From Deltaproteobacteria bacterium (GTDB lineage: Bacteria > Desulfobacterota > Binatia > UBA9968 > JAJDTQ01), in assembly GCA_028818775.1 (NCBI GenBank), contig JAPPNE010000110.1, positions 1-32,768 of the forward strand: 32,768 bases of DNA, read 5' to 3'. Positions 26,458 to 32,768 of this stretch are shown piece by piece; position 1 is the stretch's first letter, and each line of letters starts with the position of its first letter. A program made the translations under genes and the position numbers. The notes beneath the pieces are model-generated. The model did no database searches. It saw only the letters and a list, made by a program, of their open reading frames with translations, and was not told the origin of the DNA.

Positions 26458-26847
26458 AAGGATCGACTTCGGCGACGGGACGGCGATTCTTCCTTGCGGG
26501 AGGTTCGGCGGTTCGTGGAGGAGGAGTTGCTGGAAGAACTCGTTCCAGGAGGTGCCCGCTTCCACGGCTGGCGGCCAGTTGGGGCGATCATCCGGCCGTT
26601 GCGTTGGCAGCCGGTGTTTCGCCGGCGCGGTAGTGTAAACGAACCCATTACGGAGCCACGGGACGGTTTTCTCGGAGGCGCAGCCCGTGAAGATGCTCAC
26701 GGTTTGTGACTGAAGGACTTTCTCACCCATCGCTCCTTTCTGACTTGGCTTGCGGCACTTGTGGGTTTCCGCCCAGTCCAACTCCACGCTAGTTTCCATG
26801 GAGGCGGAAGTTCCGCAAGCCAGCGCACGCCTGCGTGTCCATGTCAT
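26455..26847 (-). CDS. Doubtful hypothetical protein next to the IS
   Basis: An open - strand frame carries ATGs at 26812 and about 26737, the latter directly after AAAGGAG. It reads MGEKVLQSQTVSIFTG and later SWNEFFQQLLLHEPPN, and its TAG lies in the inverted repeat of the insertion sequence. It may be a gene truncated by the IS, but composition is only moderately protein-like and no family is recognised. Confidence 0.25.
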   Translation of the reverse strand: MTWTRRRALACGTSASMETSVELDWAETHKCRKPSQKGAMGEKVLQSQTVSIFTGCASEKTVPWLRNGFVYTTAPAKHRLPTQRPDDRPNWPPAVEAGTSWNEFFQQLLLHEPPNLPQGRIAVPSPKSIL

Positions 26848-27033
26848 AAGTCGTTGTAAATTCTATATATTTTGGCTTGAAACGATCACGAAACCGGCTT
26901 ATCTTTTCCCTTCAGTGACCGTTCTGGGTGCGAGCCAAGGGGGTGCCGGGGACGGCGCATTGCGTCCCGTGCGCCAGTTTCGTAAGCGGAAGCGCGGCGC
27001 AGCGTCGGCGGTCGGAGAAGGGAGATCGGCGCA
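26848..27033. promoter_or_regulatory. AT-rich leader of the transfer genes
   Basis: A short AT-rich island (TTGTAAATTCTATATATTTT, 26850-26875) stands out against the GC-rich surroundings, about 160 nt before the first transfer gene. It is a reasonable promoter candidate for the rightward transfer operon, though spacing of the boxes is not ideal. Confidence 0.35.
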
Positions 27034-27747
27034 TTGGGGAACCGGGCAAGTTACGGGCGTCGCACCGGATGGATGGCTGTCTTCGACCCCGGGACGTGGG
27101 GCTGGGCGCTGCTCGCCGCGGCTGTCGGCGTGGCCTTGATGTCGGCGCTGGCGTGCGCGGTGGCGCTGGCGTGGAGCACCACCGGGCATGACTGGTATGC
27201 CACGGGCAAGCTCACCCTCGCGGAACTCCTGACCGGACTGGGCTTCGATGACCGCACTCCGGTGGAGTACCGGACGAGGGCCGGGTCGATGGTGACGCTC
27301 ACGCGCGACGGTCTCATGTACAACGGCGAAGCGCTGCTGGCGCGGGATCACGTGCTGCAGACCGCAGCCAAGGCTGCCCGATTCGGCGCCTGGTGCGGTC
27401 TCGGCGGCGCCCTGCTCTGCCTGGCGCTGTTCCGCCACGCCATGGAGGAACTCCGGTTTCACGGCGCGGCATCCGGGCCGGAACATTTTCAGCGTCCCGA
27501 GGCGCGGGCCCGGTTCGCGCCGCCCGCGGTGAGGCCGGAGCTCCTGGCGACGCCTCCTTCCGCGGGCAGCCCGCCGGTCCGCGCATCGGAGAACCGGCCG
27601 TCCGCGCCACGGGTCTCCCGGCCGCCGGGGAAGGACCGTGAGGCCCGCGACACCGGCAAACCGCCCGCCGGCGCGGAAAACAGCCGCCAACCGGACGCCG
27701 CGGCGCCCCCTGCGCGTGCACGGCGCCAGTACGGGCGCTGGATCTGA
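27034..27747 (+). CDS. TraD-like coupling-protein N-terminus without ATPase (237 aa)
   Basis: Two transmembrane helices (about 23-48 and about 115-133, GAWCGLGGALLCLALF) flank a periplasmic loop, WYATGKLTLAELLTGLGFDD...EYRT...LTRDGLMYN. This resembles the N-terminal membrane anchor of type IV coupling proteins encoded next to MobF relaxases. The long RecA-like ATPase domain expected after the second helix is missing. Instead a proline/arginine-rich tail of about 95 residues follows. The TTG at 27034 has a good GGGAG; ATG 27073 is an alternative. Its TGA overlaps the relaxase ATG by one base. It could be an in-frame deletion derivative or a dedicated accessory protein. Confidence 0.55.
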   Translation: MGNRASYGRRTGWMAVFDPGTWGWALLAAAVGVALMSALACAVALAWSTTGHDWYATGKLTLAELLTGLGFDDRTPVEYRTRAGSMVTLTRDGLMYNGEALLARDHVLQTAAKAARFGAWCGLGGALLCLALFRHAMEELRFHGAASGPEHFQRPEARARFAPPAVRPELLATPPSAGSPPVRASENRPSAPRVSRPPGKDREARDTGKPPAGAENSRQPDAAAPPARARRQYGRWI

Positions 27748-30722
27748 TGGTCGCCTCGATCGGCGCGGTGGCGAACCCCTCCCAGGGCGCAGCCTATTAC
27801 GAACGCGACGGATACTACGCGAAGGACTCCCCGGAGCACCGTGCGGCGAGCGCCTGGGCGGGCCGCGGCGCGGCCGAGCTCGGCCTCGAGGGACCGGTCG
27901 ACCCCGACGCCTTCAGGTTGGTGCTCGAAGGCGAGGTGCCTGACGGCTCGGGGCGGAGGCTCGGCAAGCGCGGCAAGGACGGCGAGATCCACCACCGTCC
28001 GGGCCGCGACCTGACGTTTTCAGCTCCCAAGTCCGCATCCCTGGCCGCGCTCATCGGCGGCGACGCGCGCATCGTCGAAGCGCACGACCGGGCGGTCATG
28101 CGGGCGCTCGACTGGTTCGAGAGGAACGCAGCTGAGACCCGGTTGCGGGACCCGGAGAACGGCCGGATGGTCCGCGCCGGCGGCCAGAAGGCGGTGATCG
28201 CCGCCTTCCGGCACGACACGTCCCGGAACCTGGACCCGGCGCTGCACACCCACTCCGTGATCGCCAACATGCTGCTCGGCCCCGATGGCAAATGGAGGAC
28301 GATGGCGAACGAGAGCCTGTACGGCTCGAAGATGCTCCTGGGCGCCCTCTACAGGAACGAGCTCGCGGGCGAGCTGGCGAAGCTCGGCTACTCCATTGAG
28401 AAGACCCATTCGGACGGGCGCTTCGAGATCGCCGGGGTGGCGCGCGAGACCATCGAGACGTTCTCGACGCGGCGGGCGGAGATCGAGGCGGCCATGGAGG
28501 CGCGGGGCTTGGGCGGGACGGCTGAGAACCAGCACCTGGCCCGGCGGGCGGCGCTGATGACCCGGGCCCACAAGCGCGACGTGGACAAGGAGGCTCTGCG
28601 CGGGACCTGGGCGAAACAGGCCGCCGATCTCGGGTTCGACGCCACGGCGCTCGCGGCACAGGCCATGGAACGGAGCCTGGAGGGAGCGGAGAAGGAACGC
28701 GCCGGGGCGCGGGAGGCGGCCGGGGATCGTCAGCCGGACGCCGCGCGCCAGGGAGACCTCTTCGAGTCCGCGGCGCGGACGGGTCCCGCGCGCGAGGCGG
28801 TGGACTGGGCGCTCGCCCATCTCTCCGAGCGGGATGCGGTGTTCTCCAGGACCGGCCTCCTCGCGGCCGCGCTGGCCTACAGCCCCGGCTCAGCATCCAT
28901 GAGGGAGATCGAGGGGGCGGTGGACGCGCTCAAGCGAGAGGGCCACGTGCACGAGGCGCCGGCGCTGGGAGCCGGCGGAGGGCTCGCCACGGACAGGGCG
29001 GTGGCCGCGGAACGGGAGACCATCGCGCTCATGCGGAGCGGCGCGGGCCGGGGCAAGGCGCCGATGCGCGGCTGGATGGTGGACAGGCATCTGTCGAAGG
29101 GACCGCTCACGGCGGGTCAGAAGGACGCAGTGAAGCTCATCCTGAGCGAAAAGGACCGCACCGTGGGCGTGCAGGGATACGCAGGGACGGGCAAGACGAG
29201 GATGCTAGACCGCGCCCGGACGCTGGCGGAGAAGAAGGGCTGGCGCATGGTGGGACTCGCGCCCTCGGCCTCAGCCGTGCAGACGCTGGCCGCCGAATCG
29301 GGCATCGTGTCGGAAACCCTGCAGCGGTTTCTTGCAAGGAACGCGGGCGTAGCCCAAGGCCGGCTCACCAGGAAGGGCGCCAGGGAGATGCGCGCCGTCT
29401 TCGCCAGGACCGTGCTGGTGGTGGACGAGGGTTCCCTTGCCTCCACGGTCCAGGCCCGTGACTTGCTGAGGATCGCGGGCGAGTTGCGCATTCCGAAGCT
29501 GGTGCTGGTGGGCGACACGAAACAACTCGACGCGGTCGATGCCGGCAAGCCCTTCGCGCAGCTGCAGCAGGCGGGCATGAAGACCGCGGTGATGGACGAG
29601 ATCATGCGCCAGCGCGATCCCGAGCTCAAGGCGGCCGTGGAGGCGAGCCTCGCGGGCGACATTGGCAAGGCGTTCGAGAAGCTCGGCGCCAACGTTGCGG
29701 AGGTGAAGCCTCAGAACATCGCCGGGGCGGTGGCGGCGCGCTGGCTCGGACTCTCGCCGGAAGAGCGCGAACGCACCGGGGTGATGGCGCCGAGCCACGA
29801 GCTGCGCGAGGGGATCAACGCGCACATCCGCGAGCGGCTTGCCCGCGAGGGCCGCATCGCGGGGCCGGCCCTGCACACGCAGAGGCTGGTCTCCAGGGGC
29901 TACACCAACGCCGAGAAGGCGCTCGCGGCGAACTATTCCCCCGGCGACGTTGTCGCGTTCCACCGCCAGTACAAGCGCCTGGGGGTCGAGAAGGGAGACG
30001 AACGCCGCATCATCCGCGTCGATCACGGCAAGCGGACCGTCCATCTCGAAGGACCGGACGGAGCCACGGTCGCCTGGAAGCCGTCGGAGATCGGCGGGCG
30101 CAGAGGCGGCGCCGAGGTATACCGCGCCGAGACCATCGAGCTTCGCGCGGGCGACCGCATCCGCTGGACGCGCAACGATCCGGACCTGGGCCTCGTGAAC
30201 AGCGGCGCCGCAGACGTCGCGGGCGTCCGGAACGGGCGGGTGACGTTCACGCTTGAGGACGGCGGGAAGCTGACGCTCACGCCGGGCGACCCGCAGCTCC
30301 GCCATCTGGATCACGCATGGGCCTCGACCGTGCACGCTTTTCAGGGGCGCACGGTGGACAACGTGATCGCCGCGATGGAGGCGAACCACCCCCGGCTCAC
30401 GACGGCCAAGTCCTTCTATGTGGAGATCTCGAGGGCACGGGACCGGGCGGAGCTCGTCACCGACGACGCCCGGGCGCTCCGCGAGCGGCTCGAAGCGGTC
30501 ACCGGCGAACGCATCTCGGCGCTCGAAGGCATCGGCGAGGTCGTCCGGCCGGAGCGCGAACGCGACGGGCGAGCGACCTTGGACAGGGAGCGGCCGGACC
30601 CCAGGACGGCCGCTCCGCCCCCTCCGGAGAAGGAACTCGATGGCGGGCCTTCGCAGGGAAAGACCCCGGAGCCCGAACCGCCTGTCCGCGACAAGCGTAT
30701 CGACATGGACCTGAGCCTCTAA
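27747..30722 (+). CDS. MobF-family relaxase/helicase (TraA/TrwC type, 991 aa)
   Basis: The N-terminal TrwC relaxase domain has paired tyrosines Y17/Y18 and Y23/Y24 (AAYYERDGYY), DLTFSAPKSAS, and the metal-binding histidines H156, H167 and H169 (FRHD...LHTHS). A RecD/TraI-like SF1B helicase follows: Walker A GYAGTGKTRM at about 475, VVDEGSLAS, GDTKQLDAV, and the C-terminal UvrD_C_2 motifs ASTVHAFQGRT and YVEISRARDR. The last about 70 residues are charged and disordered. It nicks oriT, attaches covalently to the strand and unwinds it for transfer. Translation is coupled to the preceding gene (TGATG). Length is usual for the family, and all key residues are present. Confidence 0.95.
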   Translation: MVASIGAVANPSQGAAYYERDGYYAKDSPEHRAASAWAGRGAAELGLEGPVDPDAFRLVLEGEVPDGSGRRLGKRGKDGEIHHRPGRDLTFSAPKSASLAALIGGDARIVEAHDRAVMRALDWFERNAAETRLRDPENGRMVRAGGQKAVIAAFRHDTSRNLDPALHTHSVIANMLLGPDGKWRTMANESLYGSKMLLGALYRNELAGELAKLGYSIEKTHSDGRFEIAGVARETIETFSTRRAEIEAAMEARGLGGTAENQHLARRAALMTRAHKRDVDKEALRGTWAKQAADLGFDATALAAQAMERSLEGAEKERAGAREAAGDRQPDAARQGDLFESAARTGPAREAVDWALAHLSERDAVFSRTGLLAAALAYSPGSASMREIEGAVDALKREGHVHEAPALGAGGGLATDRAVAAERETIALMRSGAGRGKAPMRGWMVDRHLSKGPLTAGQKDAVKLILSEKDRTVGVQGYAGTGKTRMLDRARTLAEKKGWRMVGLAPSASAVQTLAAESGIVSETLQRFLARNAGVAQGRLTRKGAREMRAVFARTVLVVDEGSLASTVQARDLLRIAGELRIPKLVLVGDTKQLDAVDAGKPFAQLQQAGMKTAVMDEIMRQRDPELKAAVEASLAGDIGKAFEKLGANVAEVKPQNIAGAVAARWLGLSPEERERTGVMAPSHELREGINAHIRERLAREGRIAGPALHTQRLVSRGYTNAEKALAANYSPGDVVAFHRQYKRLGVEKGDERRIIRVDHGKRTVHLEGPDGATVAWKPSEIGGRRGGAEVYRAETIELRAGDRIRWTRNDPDLGLVNSGAADVAGVRNGRVTFTLEDGGKLTLTPGDPQLRHLDHAWASTVHAFQGRTVDNVIAAMEANHPRLTTAKSFYVEISRARDRAELVTDDARALRERLEAVTGERISALEGIGEVVRPERERDGRATLDRERPDPRTAAPPPPEKELDGGPSQGKTPEPEPPVRDKRIDMDLSL

Positions 30723-30792
30723 CAGGGCTCGTCCGCGCCTTCCCTTCCCGCTTCTGGGAAACGATCCGTCCGCAGTCCGGCAACGAATCGGC

Positions 30793-31179
30793 TCACGCCG
30801 GGCCTTCCTCCATCGTCTCCTTCATCACGTTGCGCGCCGCCGCGACAAGGTCGTCGAGCTCCTTCTCGCGCCCGGCGTCGAGCATCCGCTCCCGGGCGAG
30901 GGTGGCGAGCACGTAGGCCATGCGCCAGGTGGCCTCGATGAGAGCCAGGTGTCCGAACGACAACGTGGCCGGAAGAGCCTCGCCGAGCCGGTCCTCGGCG
31001 ATGGCCAGCGCCCCCGAGCGGACCAGTTCCCCGACCGGAATGCCGTGCCGGGTGGCGGCATTTTCGATCAGCCGCCACTCGGAATCGGAGAAACGGATCG
31101 AGTGCGGCCGGCGCACGTCGCTCCGTTTTCCGGCCGCCTTGCTCCCTGTTTCCGAATTCTTGCGATCGTTTTGCGCCAT
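30793..31179 (-). CDS. Ribbon-helix-helix-type mobilisation accessory protein (128 aa)
   Basis: After a polar N-tail, residues about 24-60 (RRPHSIRFSDSEWRLIE, then GIPVGELVRSGAL) fit a ribbon-helix-helix DNA-binding domain of the MobC/TraY-like type. A long helical C-terminus (LIEATWRMAYVLATLARERML, split by a few residues) is likely for oligomerisation. ATG 31179 has an AAAGGG/GAGAGG leader; a longer frame to 31215 is less likely. It converges on the relaxase gene and faces a region rich in inverted repeats, where it could bind. Inferred role: oriT binding, relaxase recruitment or autoregulation. Confidence 0.7.
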   Translation of the reverse strand: MAQNDRKNSETGSKAAGKRSDVRRPHSIRFSDSEWRLIENAATRHGIPVGELVRSGALAIAEDRLGEALPATLSFGHLALIEATWRMAYVLATLARERMLDAGREKELDDLVAAARNVMKETMEEGPA

Positions 31180-31238
31180 CCTCTCATCCCTTTTGCCCTC
31201 TGCAGGCCAGCCCACGGCCCGCTCCGCGTCTATTCCCT

Positions 31239-31253
31239 GCTCTGAAACAGAGC
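31239..31253. repeat. Inverted repeat GCTCTG-AAA-CAGAGC
   Basis: A perfect 6-bp stem with a 3-nt loop, about 60 nt upstream of the ribbon-helix-helix gene start. It forms a pair with the next, longer repeat. Confidence 0.6.
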
Positions 31254-31260
31254 ATCGGTG

Positions 31261-31284
31261 TCCCGGTTGCGGTCGAAACCGGGA
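31261..31284. repeat. Inverted repeat TCCCGGTT / AACCGGGA
   Basis: A perfect 8-bp stem with an 8-nt loop, the strongest hairpin near the relaxosome genes. Inverted repeats of this size commonly lie next to MobF nic sites, but I do not recognise a known nic sequence. Confidence 0.6.
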
Positions 31285-31420
31285 TGCCCGGCGAGGTCGT
31301 GGAGAGCCTTCGCAACCTTCCCGCCGGGACTGTTGCCGGGCGCCTTGATGGGGCCACCGCTTGCCGGATGCGAGCCTCGACCGGGCGTGTTCGGGCCGTG
31401 TTACGGGCTACTACAATACG

Positions 31421-31435
31421 GTTACACCGTGTAAC
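31421..31435. repeat. Inverted repeat GTTACA-CCG-TGTAAC
   Basis: A perfect 6-bp dyad immediately after a TACAAT box, in the position expected of a repressor operator. A related GTGTTAC lies about 20-25 nt to the left. Confidence 0.55.
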
Positions 31436-31527
31436 ACGCCGCAACACCTTCTGCGACGCCAGAGAATACATCGCGGGATCGCGGCGCGACATGCGCAGCC
31501 CTGGGCCGGCAGGGATGCGGAAACGGC

Positions 31528-31549
31528 GTGTATGCTCTGGAGAATACAC
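31528..31549. repeat. Inverted repeat GTGTAT-N10-ATACAC
   Basis: A perfect 6-bp dyad with a 10-nt spacer, the geometry of a regulator dimer site on one face of the helix. Its right arm overlaps the second copy of GAGAATACA. Confidence 0.55.
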
Positions 31550-31756
31550 TCGTTCCGGCATGTGCCCGGCATCCCCTGTCGTCGAGAGCGCATGGGAATG
31601 CATGCCAGGCGCGCACCTAGGCTACACCAGCAGCCTGCTGCGTCCGGTGTGAAAACCAAAGCCGCGGCACGCGGTCAGGAAGGACAAACCCAAGGTATGA
31701 GCGAAAGAGAATGGATGGGGGCGAAGCTCGCGGAAGGGAGCCGCCACGGCGATTGA

Positions 31757-32768
31757 GTGGCGGACAGTGCGGGAGGTGGTGAAGGCAGCCGTGCGAAGCA
31801 CGCTGCCGGAGGCTCTGGCAGAGGCGCTGACAATGGAATGGACAGTACAGGAAGGTGAAGTGCGGAGGCCGGTGACGGCGAAGCCCGCACCGGGGGAAGC
31901 GAACGCGGAGGGCGACGCCGACGACGAGCGCAGCGAGGCGAACGGCGTGAGCGCGGGCGATGTCGCCGAAGGCGGCGAGCCGAGCGAGAGCGCACGGCGG
32001 GCTCGGCAAGCAGTCCGTTCACGAAGCGGCGCGGCCGACCGGCTCGACGTGCAGTGGGCGCCGCGGTGAAGCTGCCGCGCCATGATCGTCATCACCGACA
32101 CGTTCACTGGCGTTGTCGCCGTCGTCGTCGTGACGGGAACGGGATGGACACTGCCGCGATGGCCGGCAGCGTCGTGAACATGAAGGGCGTCACCGGCAAC
32201 GAAGATGAGGCGAAGCCCGCGCCAACGACGCGGACGTGAACGGCGGCGCCGACGACGAGCGTAGCGAGGCGGACGGCGTGAGCGGGGCGATGTCGCCGGA
32301 GGCGACGAGCCGAGCGATTGTCGGGAGGTTGGCGCGAGGCAAGGAGTTGAAGACTGACGCACGGAGGAGGTCGGCGCGTTGACGATCAGCGTCGCCATCG
32401 GCAGCACCGAGGCCGGGCGGAGTGATGCGTGGAGTGCTGACGGTGCTGACTGAGCCGACGGCGGAGGTGCAAAGCGCGGTGCCGGAGGCTCGGGCAGTGG
32501 CGCAGACACCGGTGCACGGCGAAGTGCGGAAGCCAGTGACGGCGACGCGCGCACCGGCGAGGCGGAAACGGGACCGGGCGTGATCACGGCGAGCGGAGCG
32601 AGGCGGACGGCATGAGCGGAGCGATGCCGCCGGAGGCGGCGAGCCGTGTGGGTGTAGGGACGTTGCGGGGTTTCCGCGAGGCAAGGGGTCGAAGGACGGA
32701 CCGGTCCGAAGGCGGGGAAGGCCCACGTCGCCGAGTGGCGCAGGGTAGGCGCGAAGCGGGTCCTCGGC
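31757..32768. repeat. Three degenerate tandem repeats, period about 330 bp
   Basis: A core beginning near CGACGAGCGYAGCGAGGCG and including GGCGATGTCGCC occurs at about 31918-31988, 32248-32318 and (more diverged) 32586-32650. The spacing is about 330-335 bp. A second block, GAAGTGCGG followed by GTGACGGCGA, occurs at 31857 and 32520, two periods apart. Each core contains a small palindrome (GGCGA-TG-TCGCC in the first two). Units 1 and 3 also align when translated on the + strand (GEVRRPVTA and GEVRKPVTA), but frames are broken. They may be decayed copies of a small gene or a structured non-coding array. The array may continue beyond the window. Confidence 0.6.

Larger units (their letters stand above)
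31180..31620. other. Inverted-repeat-rich region, candidate oriT/control region
   Basis: No convincing gene. It holds four separate inverted repeats (31239-31253, 31261-31284, 31421-31435, 31528-31549) and two direct copies of GAGAATACA (31462-31470 and 31540-31548). A TACAAT at about 31411 could be a -10 box. This density beside relaxosome genes suggests an origin of transfer or divergent promoter region. Confidence 0.5.

Noticed and set aside
31622..32587. Long - strand frame through the repeat array
   Set aside because: It is an Ala/Ser/Pro/Arg-rich translation caused by the repeats, with no start signal and no conserved segment.
31757..32768. CRISPR array
   Set aside because: The repeat period is about 330 bp, the units are diverged along their length, and no short identical repeats or cas genes are present.

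Overview
The window is GC-rich bacterial DNA, most likely proteobacterial. The hints are a YceI-type periplasmic protein, a MobF relaxase and Shine-Dalgarno-led genes. No rRNA, tRNA or housekeeping marker allows a finer placement. It reads as the left edge of a chromosomal backbone followed by a mobile, defence-loaded genomic island.

Layout. Positions 1-1500 look like host backbone: the tail of one gene and a YceI-family gene. An IS110-type transposase remnant (1818-2114), a 25-bp palindrome and a complete tyrosine recombinase (2294-3559) mark the probable left boundary of the island. From 3.5 to 9.5 kb lie low-copy accessory genes: a small exported protein interrupted by an in-frame TAG, a two-gene unit pairing a PD-(D/E)XK nuclease-like protein with a HEPN protein, and two unknown + strand genes, one of them membrane-bound.

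From 9.6 to 23.0 kb, seven genes on the - strand form a composite defence-type locus. In transcription order these are a DUF499 AAA ATPase, a small conserved partner, a DUF262 protein, a DUF3696-type ATPase, an unknown 325-aa protein, a DUF1156 adenine methyltransferase, and a PLD-SNF2 helicase fusion. The outer genes (DUF499, partner, methyltransferase, helicase) resemble a recurrent ATPase/methylase/helicase defence module. The inner three look like a second module inserted into it. A frameshifted HigA-like antitoxin remnant sits at the internal junction, at the only sizeable gap in the run.

From 23.3 to 30.8 kb comes the transfer part. It holds a fragment of a coupling-protein-like N-terminus, two divergent HEPN/DUF4145-type genes, an intact IS5-family element, a second coupling-protein-like gene that lacks any ATPase domain, a full MobF relaxase/helicase translationally coupled to it, and a convergent ribbon-helix-helix-type accessory gene. 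No type IV secretion genes are present, so the island is probably mobilisable rather than self-transmissible, unless they lie to the right. From 31.2 kb to the end there are several inverted repeats (candidate origin of transfer or operators) and three degenerate copies of a repeat with a period of about 330 bp.

The strongest candidates for little-described biology are the nested ATPase/methylase/helicase locus and the PD-(D/E)XK plus HEPN pair. All functional assignments are from sequence motifs read by eye; no database search was possible.
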